Positions 53,727 through 63,634 are shown, numbered from the stretch's first letter. The stretch is 64,000 nucleotides of DNA from Teichococcus rhizosphaerae (GCF_002631185.1 NZ_PDNU01000027.1:1-64000), one strand, 5' to 3'. The notes: generated by a model not told the origin, from the letters alone. Made by a program: numbers and translations.

Positions 53727-54893
53727 GTGGATTTCGCTCTGACGCCGCAGCACGAGGCGCTGCAGGAGGCCATCGGGCGCATCTGCGCCGATTTCGGCGA
53801 CGAATACTGGCTGATGCGCGACCGCCAGGGCGGGTTCCCGACCGAGCTGCACCAGGCGCTCGCGAAGGGCGGCTGGCTCGGCGTCTGCATGCCCGAGGAT
53901 GTGGGCGGCGCCGGCCTCGGCATCACCGAGGCGGCGCTGATGATGCAGACCATCGCGCAATCCGGCGCGGGCATGAGCGGCGCCTCGGCCATCCACATGA
54001 ACATCTTCGGGCTGCAGCCGGTGGTGGTGTTCGGCACCGAGGAGCAGAAGCAGCGGATGCTGCCGCCGCTGATCGAGGGCCGCGAGCGCGCCTGCTTCGC
54101 CGTGACCGAGCCCAATACCGGCCTCGACACCACCCAGCTCAAGACCCGCGCCGAGCGGCGCGGCGACCGCTATGTCGTGCATGGCCAGAAGGTGTGGATC
54201 AGCACGGCGCAGGTCGCCGAGAAGATGCTGCTGCTGGCGCGCACCACTCCGGCCGAGCAGGCGCGCAAGCGCACCGAGGGGCTGTCGCTGTTCTACACCA
54301 ACTTCGACCGCAGCCGCATCGAGGTGCGCGAGATCGAGAAGATGGGCCGCAAGGCGGTCGATTCCAACCAGGTGTTCATCGACGGACTCGAGATTCCGGT
54401 CGAGGACCGCATAGGCGAAGAAGGGCAGGGCTTCCGCTACATCCTGCACGGCATGAACCCCGAGCGCATCCTGATCGCCGCGGAGGCGGTGGGCCTCGGT
54501 CATCTCGCGGTCTCGCGCGCCGCCGCCTATGCCAAGGAGCGCGTGGTGTTCGGGCGCCCGATCGGCCAGAACCAGGCGATCCAGCATCCGCTCGCCGAAT
54601 GCTGGATGGAACTCGAGGCGGCGCGGCTGATGACGATGAACGCCGCCTGGCGCTACGACAGCGGGCTCGAATGCGGGGCGCAGGCGAACGCGGCGAAATA
54701 CCTCGCCGCCGAGGCCGGCTTCAAGGCATGCCAGCAGGCGGTGATGACGCATGGCGGCTTCGGCTACGCGAAGGAATATCACGTCGAGCGCTACCTGCGC
54801 GAAAGCATGATCCCGCGCATCGCTCCGATCAGCCCGCAGCTCATCCTCAGCTTCGTCGCCGAGCGCGTGCTCGGGCTGCCGAAATCCTACTGA
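53727..54893 (+). CDS. acyl-CoA dehydrogenase
   Basis: A 388-residue acyl-CoA dehydrogenase that desaturates an acyl-CoA of unknown chain. It opens D-F-A-L-T-P-Q-H-E, carries T-E-P-N-T-G-L-D and V-W-I-S-T, and has a late G-G-F-G-Y-A-K-E-Y. There is no E-G-T near the C-terminus, so the base probably lies in the N-P-E-R-I-L segment. GTG 53727 is preferred over ATG 53709 because AAGGGGG is spaced correctly before it, whereas ATG 53709 has GAGGA only one or two bases away. The etfBA genes follow 46 bases downstream, consistent with direct electron transfer. Confidence 0.88.
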   Translation: MDFALTPQHEALQEAIGRICADFGDEYWLMRDRQGGFPTELHQALAKGGWLGVCMPEDVGGAGLGITEAALMMQTIAQSGAGMSGASAIHMNIFGLQPVVVFGTEEQKQRMLPPLIEGRERACFAVTEPNTGLDTTQLKTRAERRGDRYVVHGQKVWISTAQVAEKMLLLARTTPAEQARKRTEGLSLFYTNFDRSRIEVREIEKMGRKAVDSNQVFIDGLEIPVEDRIGEEGQGFRYILHGMNPERILIAAEAVGLGHLAVSRAAAYAKERVVFGRPIGQNQAIQHPLAECWMELEAARLMTMNAAWRYDSGLECGAQANAAKYLAAEAGFKACQQAVMTHGGFGYAKEYHVERYLRESMIPRIAPISPQLILSFVAERVLGLPKSY

Positions 54894-54939
54894 ACGCGCC
54901 GCCGCAGGGCGGTCCCTTGAGCAAACCAGGAAGATGCCG

Positions 54940-55689
54940 ATGAAGGTTCTCGTCCCCGTCAAGCGGGTGGTCGATTACAATGTGAAGGTCCGCGTCAAGG
55001 CGGATGGGTCGGGCGTCGAGACGGCGAACGTCAAGATGTCGATGAACCCGTTTGATGAGATCGCGGTCGAGGAAGCCGTGCGCCTGAAGGAGAAGGGCGT
55101 GGCGGAGGAGATCGTCGCGGTGTCCTGCGGCCCGAACGCGGCGCAGGAGCAGCTCCGCACGGCGCTGGCCATGGGTGCCGATCGCGGCATCCTGGTCGAG
55201 CATGACGGCGTGCTGGAGCCGCTGGCGGTGGCCAAGCTGCTGAAGGCGATCGTCGGCAGGGAAGGCCCGGCGCTGGTCATCCTGGGCAAGCAGGCGATCG
55301 ACGACGACATGAGCGCGACGGGGCAGATGCTGGCGGCGCTGCTCGGCTGGGGCCAGGGCACCTTCGCCTCCAGGGTCGAGAAGGAGGGCGACGCCATCAG
55401 GGTTACCCGCGAGGTCGATGGCGGGCTGGAGACGGTGTCGGTGAAGCTGCCGGCGATCGTGACCGCCGACCTGCGGCTGAACGAGCCGCGCTACGCCTCG
55501 CTGCCCAACATCATGAAGGCGCGCAAGAAGCCGATCGAGACGGTGAAGCCGGCCGATCTCGGCGTTGATGTGACGCCGCGGCTGAGCGTGCTGAAGGTCG
55601 AGGAGCCGGCGAAGCGCCAGGCCGGCAAGAAGGTGGGCTCGGTGCAGGAACTCGTCGAGAAGCTGCGCAACGAAGCGAAGGTGATCTGA
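54940..55689 (+). CDS. etfB: electron transfer flavoprotein beta subunit
   Basis: A 249-residue ETF beta subunit, with opening [11 protein letters not shown] and family region D-P-N-like K-Q-A-I-D-D-D. It accepts electrons from the acyl-CoA dehydrogenases as an alpha/beta dimer with FAD and AMP. The start is ATG 54940 because AGGAAG lies six bases upstream and homologues begin there; ATG 54934 is two codons earlier. The stop is two bases before etfA. Confidence 0.93.
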   Translation: MKVLVPVKRVVDYNVKVRVKADGSGVETANVKMSMNPFDEIAVEEAVRLKEKGVAEEIVAVSCGPNAAQEQLRTALAMGADRGILVEHDGVLEPLAVAKLLKAIVGREGPALVILGKQAIDDDMSATGQMLAALLGWGQGTFASRVEKEGDAIRVTREVDGGLETVSVKLPAIVTADLRLNEPRYASLPNIMKARKKPIETVKPADLGVDVTPRLSVLKVEEPAKRQAGKKVGSVQELVEKLRNEAKVI

Positions 55690-55691
55690 CC

Positions 55692-56615
55692 ATGGCCGTG
55701 CTTGTTCTCGCCGACCACAAGGACGGCGCGCTGACCCAGCCCACCCGCAGCACGGTGGCCGCGGCGCGGAAACTCGGTGAGGTGCATGTGCTGGTGGCCG
55801 GCGAAGGGGCCGGCGCGGCCGCGGCCGCCGCGGCAAGGCTGCCGGGGGTGGCGAAGGTGCTGACCGGGTCCGAGGCGCCGGCGCTGGCCGAGCCGCTGGC
55901 GGCGCAGCTGGTGGCGCTGGCGCCGGGCTATTCGCACCTGCTGGCCCCGGCCTCGGCCGCGGGCAGGAACGTGATGCCGCGCGCCGCGGCGCTGCTCGAC
56001 GTGCAGGTGCTGTCCGATGTCTGCGGCGTGGTCGATGCCGACACCTTCATCCGCCCGATCTACGCGGGCAACGCGCTGGCCACCGTGAAGTCGGCGGATG
56101 CGAAGAAGGTGCTGACGGTGCGCGCCACCTCCTTCGACCCGGTCCCGGCCGAAGGCGGCAACGCGACGGTGGAAGCCGCCCCGGCCGCCGCCGACCCCGG
56201 CCTGTCATCCTTCGTGGGCGCCGAGATCGTGAAGTCCGAGCGGCCGGAACTGACGGCGGCACGGATCGTCATCTCGGGCGGGCGGGCGATGGGCTCGGCG
56301 GAGAACTTCGCCATCATCGAGAAGGTGGCGGACCGGCTGGGCGCCGCGGTCGGCGCCTCGCGCGCGGCGGTGGATGCGGGCTACGCGGCGAACGACATGC
56401 AGGTCGGCCAGACCGGCAAGATCGTGGCGCCGGAACTCTACATCGCGGTGGGCATCTCGGGCGCCATCCAGCACTTGGCGGGGATGAAGGACAGCAAGGT
56501 CATCGTCGCCATCAACAAGGACGAGGAAGCGCCGATCTTCCAGGTGGCCGACTACGGGCTGATGGCGGACCTGTTCAAGGCAGTGCCGGAACTGGAAGCC
56601 GAACTGGCGAAGTGA
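55692..56615 (+). CDS. etfA: electron transfer flavoprotein alpha subunit
   Basis: A 307-residue ETF alpha subunit. The FAD-binding C-terminal domain is clear: S-G-G-R-A-M-G-S, then V-G-Q-T-G-K-I-V, and G-I-S-G-A-I-Q-H. It delivers electrons from several dehydrogenases to ETF:quinone oxidoreductase. It is co-transcribed with etfB. Two hairpins follow it. Confidence 0.94.
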   Translation: MAVLVLADHKDGALTQPTRSTVAAARKLGEVHVLVAGEGAGAAAAAAARLPGVAKVLTGSEAPALAEPLAAQLVALAPGYSHLLAPASAAGRNVMPRAAALLDVQVLSDVCGVVDADTFIRPIYAGNALATVKSADAKKVLTVRATSFDPVPAEGGNATVEAAPAAADPGLSSFVGAEIVKSERPELTAARIVISGGRAMGSAENFAIIEKVADRLGAAVGASRAAVDAGYAANDMQVGQTGKIVAPELYIAVGISGAIQHLAGMKDSKVIVAINKDEEAPIFQVADYGLMADLFKAVPELEAELAK

Positions 56616-56618
56616 AGG

Positions 56619-56642
56619 TCGGGGGAGGAGAACCTCCCCCGA
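56619..56642 (+). terminator. hairpin terminator after etfA
   Basis: A perfect ten-base-pair stem (56619-56628 with 56633-56642) and a four-base loop begins 3 bases after the etfA stop. A pyrimidine-rich stretch follows, with no pure T run. A good intrinsic-terminator candidate. Confidence 0.55.
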
Positions 56643-56718
56643 ACCCTCTCCCTTCCTTGACCATTGGCACCGGCCGCCGCCGCCGGTCCCCAAATGACAA
56701 AGAAGGTTGAGGGGGGCC

Positions 56719-56746
56719 GGGGGGAGAAGTTCTCTTCTCCCCCCGT
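56719..56746. terminator. second hairpin, probable bidirectional terminator
   Basis: A perfect twelve-base-pair stem (56719-56730 with 56735-56746), a four-base loop and TTT directly after the stem on the plus strand. It lies between the convergent etfA and CoA-transferase genes, ending 8 bases before the latter's stop. Confidence 0.6.
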
Positions 56747-56754
56747 TTCAGGGT

Positions 56755-57936
56755 TCAGCCCGCGAGGACGATGCCTTCCTCGACCAGCGCGGCGATCTCG
56801 GCGCTGGTCGCGCCGAGTCCTTCCAGCACCTCGATGCTGTGCTCGCCGATGCCTGGCGCGGGCCGGATCGCCGCCGCGGCTTCCGGCGGCACCCCGGGCA
56901 GCCGGGGCACGAGGATGCGGCCATAGGGCGCCTGGTCCAGTTCCGTCAGGATGCGCGAATGGCGCACCTGCGGATCGGCGCGCATCTCGGCATAGCTGTT
57001 CACCGCGCCGCACAGCACGTCGTGGCGGCTCAGCAGCTCGATCCAATGCGCGGTCGGCGCGGTGGCGAACAGCGCGCCGAGCCCGGCATCGATCTCGCCG
57101 CGCCGTTCGAGCCGGCCGGCGACCTTGGCGAAGGACGCATCCCCCGCCCAGTCGGTCCGCCCGATCGCCTGGGCGAGCTTGGCGAACATCGGGTCGGTCA
57201 GCGCGGTGACGTTGATGTAGCCGTCGGCGGTCGCGTAGGTCGCCGCCGGCACCGCCACGGGCTGCACCGTCTTGCCGCCGGCGATCTCGTCCTCGACCAC
57301 CGCCATGGCCTGGAAGGCGGTGGTGGCTTCGAGCAGCGACGCCTCCACATGCCCGCCCTTGCCGGTGGTGGTCCGGCGATAGAGCGCCGCGCCGGTCGCC
57401 TGCGCCGCATAGACGCCGGTGCAGATGTCGGCCACCAGCACGCCCACCTTGCGCGGCGTCCCGCTCGCATCGCGGTTGACGCGCATCAGCCCGGTCATCG
57501 CCTGGAACACGGAATCCGATCCGGGCCGCTTCTCATAGGGGCCATCCTGCCCGTAGCCATTGACCGAGACATAGACGAGCCGCGGATCGCGCGCGGCGAG
57601 GTCGGCGTAGCCGAGGCCGAGCCGCGCCGCGACGCCGGGGCGGAAACTCTCCACCACCACGTCGGCGCCCTGGGCGAGGCGCGCCAGCAATTCGCGTCCC
57701 TTCGGCCGCGTCGCGTCAATGGCGATGGACCGCTTGCCGAGGTTGCCGGCGATGAACAGCCCGCACTTGCCTTCGAGCCCCCAGCCGATGCCGCGGCCCC
57801 AGTCGCCCGCGGGCGGCTCCACCTTGATCACCTCCGCCCCCTGCTGGGCGAGGATCGAGGCGCAGGACGGCCCCGCGAGCCCCTGGCTGATATCGAGCAC
57901 CCTGAGCCCGCGATAGGGCGGCTCCCATGCCGGCAT
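56755..57936 (-). CDS. family III CoA-transferase (CaiB/BaiF type)
   Basis: A 393-residue CoA-transferase with L-R-V-L-D-I-S-Q-G-L-A-G-P, K-V-E-P-P-A-G-D-W-G-R-G, F-R-P-G-V-A-A-R-L-G-L-G, and probable catalytic Asp170 in V-L-V-A-D-I-C-T-G. It groups with the copy at 9432 by the D-W-G segment. It lies 14 bases after the TRAP receptor gene on the same strand and may activate the imported acid. Confidence 0.92.
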   Translation of the reverse strand: MPAWEPPYRGLRVLDISQGLAGPSCASILAQQGAEVIKVEPPAGDWGRGIGWGLEGKCGLFIAGNLGKRSIAIDATRPKGRELLARLAQGADVVVESFRPGVAARLGLGYADLAARDPRLVYVSVNGYGQDGPYEKRPGSDSVFQAMTGLMRVNRDASGTPRKVGVLVADICTGVYAAQATGAALYRRTTTGKGGHVEASLLEATTAFQAMAVVEDEIAGGKTVQPVAVPAATYATADGYINVTALTDPMFAKLAQAIGRTDWAGDASFAKVAGRLERRGEIDAGLGALFATAPTAHWIELLSRHDVLCGAVNSYAEMRADPQVRHSRILTELDQAPYGRILVPRLPGVPPEAAAAIRPAPGIGEHSIEVLEGLGATSAEIAALVEEGIVLAG

Positions 57937-57950
57937 GGCGTTCCTCCTTC

Positions 57951-59078
57951 TCAGAACCTGGCCCGGTCGTAGATCTCGGTCCGCAGCGCCTGCTCGAAGC
58001 GGTCCACGTCCACGCCGGTGCGCTGCACGATCTCACGCCATTTCCGCAGATTGGCAAGGAAGGCCTCGATCACCGGCTCCGGATTGCGGGCGCCGCGCTG
58101 GCGCGCCACGGCGACGGCGTTGCGGACCTCGTCGCGGTTGTATTCCTCGAGCAGCCGGGTCAGCGCCGGGTCGGGCGGGAAGGTCGTCACGCCGCGCTCG
58201 CGCGCGCGGCGCTCCACCGTCTCGTCGTCGCGGACGTAGCCGACCGCGACCTGCGCCAGGGCGCGCGGGACCAGGCGCAGGAAGGCGGCGCGGTCCTCGG
58301 CGCGGATGCCGTTCCAGCTGTCGCGGTTGAAGGCGATCAGCGCGCCGCCGAAATACGCCCCCATCGGCAGGTCCACCACGTTCTTCGCCACGTCCCACAG
58401 CGACAGCGTCTCGAGCCAGGCCACCGAGCCGATGACGCAGTCGAGCTGGCCGCGCTCCATCGCCTCATAAGCCTCGGCATTGGGGATGTTGACGCCGACG
58501 CCGCCCATGCGCTGCGCCCAGCGCCCATAGACATTGCCGGCCGCGCGCATCCGCAGCCCGCGCAGGTCGTCCATGCTGCGAACCGGCTGGCGGCACATAA
58601 GGCGGTATGGCGTGGTCGAGTAGGCGCCGACATAGACCGTGTTGTTGCGGCGATACTCGGCCAGGCAGTCGGGGCAGTTCAGCAGCACCGTCTCGTTGAT
58701 GGCGCCCATCGTCGCCAGCGGATCCGCGGCGAGCAGCGCGAGGTCGCTCATCGCCGTGTTCAGCGGGATCTGGTTCGGGTGGTAGAGCGAGACGACGAAG
58801 CCGCCATCGACCAGCCCGGTGCGGATGGCCGAGAGCGTCGCCGGCCCGGCGACCAGCGAGCCGCCCGTGTGCAGCTGGATCCGCAGCGACCCGCCGGTCG
58901 CGCGCTCCGCCTCCTGGAACAGCGGGATCAGCCCGTCGCGGTTGCTGCCGTGGCTGGGCGGCAGGTAGCTGGAATAGCTCAGCGCCCGCTGTTGCGCCGA
59001 TGCGCCGGCCGGCAGCAGGCTGCCCAGCGCCAGCGCGGCGCCGGCCAGCAGGCTTGTCAGTCCCGATCTTCTCGTCAT
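57951..59078 (-). CDS. TRAP transporter substrate-binding protein (DctP type)
   Basis: A 375-residue periplasmic receptor of the TRAP family. A signal peptide (T-R-R-S-G-L-T-S-L-L-A-G, cleaved near A-S-A-Q) precedes L-S-Y-S-S-Y-L-P-P-S-H and the conserved D-D-L-R-G-L-R-M-R-A, the segment holding the substrate-binding arginine. AGGAAC precedes ATG 59078. It pairs with DctM, 50 bases upstream on the same strand, and with the DctQ at 63131. Confidence 0.9.
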   Translation of the reverse strand: MTRRSGLTSLLAGAALALGSLLPAGASAQQRALSYSSYLPPSHGSNRDGLIPLFQEAERATGGSLRIQLHTGGSLVAGPATLSAIRTGLVDGGFVVSLYHPNQIPLNTAMSDLALLAADPLATMGAINETVLLNCPDCLAEYRRNNTVYVGAYSTTPYRLMCRQPVRSMDDLRGLRMRAAGNVYGRWAQRMGGVGVNIPNAEAYEAMERGQLDCVIGSVAWLETLSLWDVAKNVVDLPMGAYFGGALIAFNRDSWNGIRAEDRAAFLRLVPRALAQVAVGYVRDDETVERRARERGVTTFPPDPALTRLLEEYNRDEVRNAVAVARQRGARNPEPVIEAFLANLRKWREIVQRTGVDVDRFEQALRTEIYDRARF

Positions 59079-59128
59079 CTCCGTTCCTCCCTTGTGGTTG
59101 ATGGCCGGTGGCGCGCGGGGCGGCAGCC

Positions 59129-60439
59129 TCAGCGCCCCATCAGGTCCGGCAGCCAGAGCGAAATCTGCGGATAGGCGATCAGCAGCGCCACGATCACCGC
59201 CTCGGCCGCCAGGAACCACAGCAGGCCGCGGAAGATCGTCGGCAGCGGCACCTCCTTGCCGACGATGCCGCTGACGACATAGGCGTTCATCCCCACCGGC
59301 GGCGTCAGCAGGCCGATCTCGAGATACTTGATGACCAGCACGCCGATCCACACCAGGTCGAGGTTGAGCGCCTGGAACATCGGCAGCAGCACCGGCAGCG
59401 TCAGCAGCATCAGCCCGAGCGGATCGAGGAAGCAGCCGAGAAACAGGTAGATCAGCGAGGCGCCGATCACCACCAGCAGCGGATCCACCGCCCAGCTTCC
59501 CATCAGCCCGGCGAGGAAGCCCGGCATCCCCGACAGCGCCAGGAAGCGCGACAGCAGCACCGCGCCGATGGCGATGAAGAAGATCGAGGCGGTCCCCTCC
59601 AGCGCCTCCATCACCGCCGCGCCCATCGCCGCGCGCGACATCCGGCCCTGCAGCGCGGCGATGCCGCAGGCGGCGAGCGCGCCGACCGCCGCCGCCTCGG
59701 TCGGCGTGGCGACGCCGCCATAGAGGCTGCCGATCACCGCCAGCACCAGCACCGGGATCGGCCAGACCTGGCGCAGCGCGGCCAGCCGCTCGGCCCAGCC
59801 GGCCGGCTCCTCCGCGCGCGGCGCCAGCGCCGGGTTCAGCCAGCAGCGCAGGATGATCATCGCCGCATAGACCGCCGCCGTCAGCAGCCCCGGCACGATG
59901 CCCGCGATCAGCAGCCGGCCGATCGGCTGCTCGGCGAAGATGCCGTAGAGCACCATCAGGATGCTCGGCGGGATGAGCGAGCCGAGGGTGCCGCTCGCTG
60001 CCACCACGGCGGTGGCGAGGCCGGGCTCGTAGCGCGCGCGCAGCATCTCCGGGATGGCGAGCCGGCCCATCGCCGCCGCCGTCGCCATCGAGGATCCCGA
60101 GGCGGCTGCGAAGCCCGCGGCGGCGAAGTTGGTGGCGACCGCGAGCCCGCCCGGCAGGAAGCCCAGCCACAGCCGCGCGGCGCGGAACAGGCTGCCGGTC
60201 ATGCCGGTGTGGTAGGCCACCGCCCCCATCAGCAGGAACATCGGCACCGCCGAGAGCGACCAATGCGCGGCGAATTCGAAGGGCAGCGCGCCGAGCGCGC
60301 CGAGCGCCGCCTGCGGGCTCCGCAGCACCGCGATGCCGACGACCGACACGCCGCCGAGGGCGACGCCGATCGGCACCCGCAGCGCGATCAGCACGAAGAC
60401 GGCGCCGAGCCCGGCGAAGCCGATCTGCAGCGGGGTCAT
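59129..60439 (-). CDS. TRAP transporter large permease (DctM type)
   Basis: A 436-residue polytopic permease of the TRAP family. Its many hydrophobic segments include G-S-S-M-A-T-A-A-A-M-G, G-S-L-I-P-P-S-I-L-M and F-L-D-P-L-G-L-M-L-L-T-L-P. The ATG overlaps the stop of the upstream Bug gene (60436-60439), coupling a Bug receptor to a TRAP permease. The small subunit is not adjacent but at 63131-63634. Confidence 0.92.
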   Translation of the reverse strand: MTPLQIGFAGLGAVFVLIALRVPIGVALGGVSVVGIAVLRSPQAALGALGALPFEFAAHWSLSAVPMFLLMGAVAYHTGMTGSLFRAARLWLGFLPGGLAVATNFAAAGFAAASGSSMATAAAMGRLAIPEMLRARYEPGLATAVVAASGTLGSLIPPSILMVLYGIFAEQPIGRLLIAGIVPGLLTAAVYAAMIILRCWLNPALAPRAEEPAGWAERLAALRQVWPIPVLVLAVIGSLYGGVATPTEAAAVGALAACGIAALQGRMSRAAMGAAVMEALEGTASIFFIAIGAVLLSRFLALSGMPGFLAGLMGSWAVDPLLVVIGASLIYLFLGCFLDPLGLMLLTLPVLLPMFQALNLDLVWIGVLVIKYLEIGLLTPPVGMNAYVVSGIVGKEVPLPTIFRGLLWFLAAEAVIVALLIAYPQISLWLPDLMGR

Positions 60440-61461
60440 GCGGCGGCTCCGGGCCGGGGGCGGCAGGGAGGCGGGCGGCGCCGCGGCATATACTCCACCC
60501 TGATCCCGGCTTCGCGGATCAATGCGCCCCAGGTCGCGAGGTCGGCGGCGAGCAGCGCGCGCAGCTCCTCCGGCCCGCCCTGGCCCATCACCAGCCCGCG
60601 CGCTTCCCACTGGGCGCGGAAGGCGGGATCGGCGGTGGCGGCGCGCATTGCCGCGGCAAGGCGCGCGATGATCGGCTGCGGCGTGCCCGCCGGGGCGAAA
60701 AGCGCCTGCCAGAAACTCGCCTGCACGCCGGGCAGCGTCTCCTGCATCGCCGGCAGGTCGGGCATCAGCGCGATCCGCTCGCGCGCGGTGACGGCGATGG
60801 CGCGCGCGCGGCGGTCGGCCAGCAGCGGCGCCGCATCCGACACCGTGGCGAGGAAGGCGGGCAGCCGCCCGGCCGTCAGGTCCACCAGCGCCGGCGCCGC
60901 GCCGCGATAGGGCACATGCACGAAGGGCGCGCCGGAGGCGCGGTGGATCATCTCGATCATCAGGTGGTTCACCGCGCCGATGCCCGAGCTGCCGAAGGTC
61001 AGCCCGCCCGGCGTGCGCCGCGCGAGGTCGAGGAAACCGGCGAAGTCGGCCGCCGGCACGTCGGGGTGGAGCACCAGGATGAACGGCGTGTCGTAGAAAT
61101 GCGCGATCGGCGCCAGTTCGCGCAGCGGGTCCTGCGGCACCAGCTGCGGCTGCAGCGCCGGCGCGATGGCGAGGCTCGCCGCGCCCATCAGCAGCGTGTA
61201 GCCGTCGGCGCGCGCGCGCACGACATGGGCGGCGGCGATGGCGGCCGCCGCGCCGGTGCGGTTTTCCACCACCACCGGCTGGCCGAGCTCGCGCGCGATC
61301 CGCTCGGCCGCCGCGCGCGTCGCCGTGTCGGTCAGCGCCCCGGCCGGATAGCCGGTGACCAGCGTGACCGGCCGCGCCGGCCAGGCCGCCTCCTGCGCGC
61401 GCGCTGCCGCCGGCGCGCCGAGTGCTGCCGCCATCAATGTCCGCCTGCGGATGCCGCTCAT
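60436..61461 (-). CDS. Bug/TctC-family receptor coupled to TRAP permease
   Basis: A 341-residue Bug receptor with a Tat-like signal (G-I-R-R-R-T-L-M-A-A-A) ending near A-R-A-Q. The first family loop is Y-P-A-G-A-L-T-D, Ala in place of the second Gly found in the other copies. V-V-E-N-R-T-G-A-A and A-D-G-Y-T follow. The chain carries a 19-residue basic, proline-rich extension beyond the usual end (I-R-V-E), which runs into the DctM start (ATGA overlap). It is the only Bug gene here next to a transporter membrane subunit. ATG 61461 has GGAGAGAGG upstream. Confidence 0.9.
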   Translation of the reverse strand: MSGIRRRTLMAAALGAPAAARAQEAAWPARPVTLVTGYPAGALTDTATRAAAERIARELGQPVVVENRTGAAAAIAAAHVVRARADGYTLLMGAASLAIAPALQPQLVPQDPLRELAPIAHFYDTPFILVLHPDVPAADFAGFLDLARRTPGGLTFGSSGIGAVNHLMIEMIHRASGAPFVHVPYRGAAPALVDLTAGRLPAFLATVSDAAPLLADRRARAIAVTARERIALMPDLPAMQETLPGVQASFWQALFAPAGTPQPIIARLAAAMRAATADPAFRAQWEARGLVMGQGGPEELRALLAADLATWGALIREAGIRVEYMPRRRPPPCRPRPGAAA

Positions 61462-61553
61462 CGCCTCTCTCCCCATCCGCGCCCGTGCCGCGCGCCCCGT
61501 TGACGCATCATCGCCCCGCCCGCAGCCTGCGCGCGAAGAAGCAGGAGGACGCC

Positions 61554-63098
61554 ATGACAGAAAGCCCCGCCGAGCCCGGCATCCTTGGCGCCGCGGCGCT
61601 GACCGTCGCGGACCTGTTCCGCGACCGCGCGGCGCGGCACCGCGACCGCGTCGCGCTCGAACAGGATGGTCGGCGCTGGACCTATGGCGCGCTGGAGGAA
61701 CGGGTGAACCGCCTCGCCCGCGCGCTCGCCGCGCGCGGCGTCGGGCGCGGAGAGCGCATCGCCGTGCTGTCGGAGAACCGGCACGAATTCGTCGAGGCCG
61801 AACTCGCCGCCGCCTCGCTGGGCGCCATCGTGGCCTGCCAGAACTGGCGCCAGTCGCGCGAGGAACTGGCCTATTGCCTCGCCCTTGCCGACCCTTGCCT
61901 GTGCCTGGTCTCGGAACGCTTCGAGGCGCGCCTGGCCGAGGCCGGCGGCGGCGCGCTGCCGGGCCTGGTGTTCGGCCCGCGCTACGAGGCGGCGCTGGCC
62001 GCCGAAAGCGCCGCGCCGCCGCCCGACCGCGCCGAGCCGGAAGACGGCCTCGTCATCCTCTACACCAGCGGCACCACCGGCATGCCGAAGGGCGCGCTCA
62101 TCAGCCAGCGCGCCATGGTCGCGCGCGCCATCATCGCCCGCGCCGACCAGAGCGCCTTCCCCGAGGAGACCTTCGTCGCCTGGTCGCCGATGTTCCACAT
62201 GGGCGCGACCGACAGCGCGCTGGCGGCGCTGATGCATGGCGGCAAGGTCATCATCCACGACGGCTTCGACCCGGCCGCCCTGGTCGCGGTGCTGGCGCGC
62301 GAGGAGCTCGGCTGGCTCTCGGTCATGCCCGGCACCGCCGAGCCGCTGCTCGAGGAACTGCGCCGCACCGGCGCGCGCCCGCGCGGGGTCCGGCTGGTCG
62401 GCGCCATGGCCGACCTGATCGCGCCGGCCGCCATCGCCGAGCTGACCGAAAGGCTGCAGGCGCCGTTCCGCAACACCTTCGGCTCGACCGAGACCGGCCC
62501 CGGCCCGGCCAGCCGCGGCCGCATCCCGGTGGGCGCGACGCCGGCGCGGCTGTCCAAGGTGCAGAGCTCCTACTGCCGCATCCGCCTGGTGGACCCCGAG
62601 GACCGCGAGGTGCCCGACGGCGAGCCCGGCGAGGTCGCCTTCCGCGGCCCGAGCCTGTTCAGCGGCTACTGGCGCGCGCCCGAGACCAATGCGCGCGACT
62701 TCCGCGGCGGCTGGTTCCACATGGGCGACGTGATGCGGCGCAACCCCGACGGCACGCTCGATTTCGTGGACCGGGTGAAATACCTCATCAAGTCGGGCGG
62801 CGAGAACATCTACCCGGCCGAGATCGAGCGCGTGCTGCTCGCCTCCCCGCGGGTGAGCGAGGCGGTGGTGGTGCGCCGCCCCGACGCCCGCTGGGGGGAG
62901 GTGCCGGTGGCCTTCGTCGCCCGCCGCGACGAGACACTGACCGAGGCCGAGCTGATCGCCGCCTGCCGCGCCGCCATCGCCGGCTACAAGGTGCCCAAGG
63001 AGATCCGCTTCATCGAGGAAGCCGCGCTGCCGCGCAGCACCACCGGCAAGATCCGCCGCCACGAGCTGGAGGCGCTGCTGTCCCCGCCTCCCGCCTGA
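61554..63098 (+). CDS. AMP-forming acyl-CoA ligase
   Basis: A 514-residue adenylate-forming ligase. The phosphate motif T-S-G-T-T-G-M-P-K-G is at 171-180, G-S-T-E-T (ATP-binding) in the middle, D-R-V-K-Y-L-I-K-S-G-G-E-N-I-Y-P-A-E as the hinge, and T-T-G-K placing the catalytic lysine at Lys499. AGGAGGA precedes ATG 61554. It lies opposite to and between the TRAP subunit genes, sharing the 92-base divergent gap with the Bug gene. It probably activates the imported acid. Confidence 0.92.
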   Translation: MTESPAEPGILGAAALTVADLFRDRAARHRDRVALEQDGRRWTYGALEERVNRLARALAARGVGRGERIAVLSENRHEFVEAELAAASLGAIVACQNWRQSREELAYCLALADPCLCLVSERFEARLAEAGGGALPGLVFGPRYEAALAAESAAPPPDRAEPEDGLVILYTSGTTGMPKGALISQRAMVARAIIARADQSAFPEETFVAWSPMFHMGATDSALAALMHGGKVIIHDGFDPAALVAVLAREELGWLSVMPGTAEPLLEELRRTGARPRGVRLVGAMADLIAPAAIAELTERLQAPFRNTFGSTETGPGPASRGRIPVGATPARLSKVQSSYCRIRLVDPEDREVPDGEPGEVAFRGPSLFSGYWRAPETNARDFRGGWFHMGDVMRRNPDGTLDFVDRVKYLIKSGGENIYPAEIERVLLASPRVSEAVVVRRPDARWGEVPVAFVARRDETLTEAELIAACRAAIAGYKVPKEIRFIEEAALPRSTTGKIRRHELEALLSPPPA

Positions 63099-63130
63099 AC
63101 CGGCGGGCATCGCCCAGGGCGCGGCGCGCG

Positions 63131-63634
63131 TCACGGCGCCGGCGCCCGGGGCGGCGCCACCTCGCGCACGGCCTGCAGCAGCATCCACGCCGCCATCGAC
63201 CAGGTGCCGAGCGGCACCGCCCAGCGCGTCGGCCAGATCAGCACGTCGAAGGCGACCGCGCCGGTGGCCTCGCCGACCTGCGTCATCTCCCACGCCTCCT
63301 CGGCGCCGGCCCAGCCGAAGGCGGCCAGATAGACGGCCGAGAGCAGCAGCGCCGCCGCCTCCACCGCGCGGCGCGCGGGCGCCGGCAGGCGTTCGGTGAA
63401 CAGCGTCACCGCAATGTGGTGGCGCTTGCGCTGCACATGGGCGAAGGGAAAGAACACCGTGGCCGCCATGAAGTAGTAGGAGACCATCTCGAGCGTGCCG
63501 GGCACCGGCCAGCGGAACAGGTATTTCAGCGTCACGTCGAGCGTGACGTTGACCATCATCAGCAGCAGCGCCGCCCCGGCGATCCACAGCATCGCCGCGG
63601 TGGCGGCATCGAGCGCGCCTTCGGCGGTTCGCAT
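63131..63634 (-). CDS. TRAP transporter small permease (DctQ type)
   Basis: A 167-residue four-helix membrane protein. Helix-forming stretches begin M-L-W-I-A-G-A-A-L-L-L-M-M-V-N-V-T-L-D-V, then Y-L-F-R-W-P-V-P-G-T-L-E-M. The basic loop H-V-Q-R-K-R-H-H-I-A is typical of DctQ. It is separated from DctM by a ligase on the other strand and the Bug gene. It follows the acyl-CoA dehydrogenase gene by 19 bases on the minus strand. Confidence 0.88.
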   Translation of the reverse strand: MRTAEGALDAATAAMLWIAGAALLLMMVNVTLDVTLKYLFRWPVPGTLEMVSYYFMAATVFFPFAHVQRKRHHIAVTLFTERLPAPARRAVEAAALLLSAVYLAAFGWAGAEEAWEMTQVGEATGAVAFDVLIWPTRWAVPLGTWSMAAWMLLQAVREVAPPRAPAP

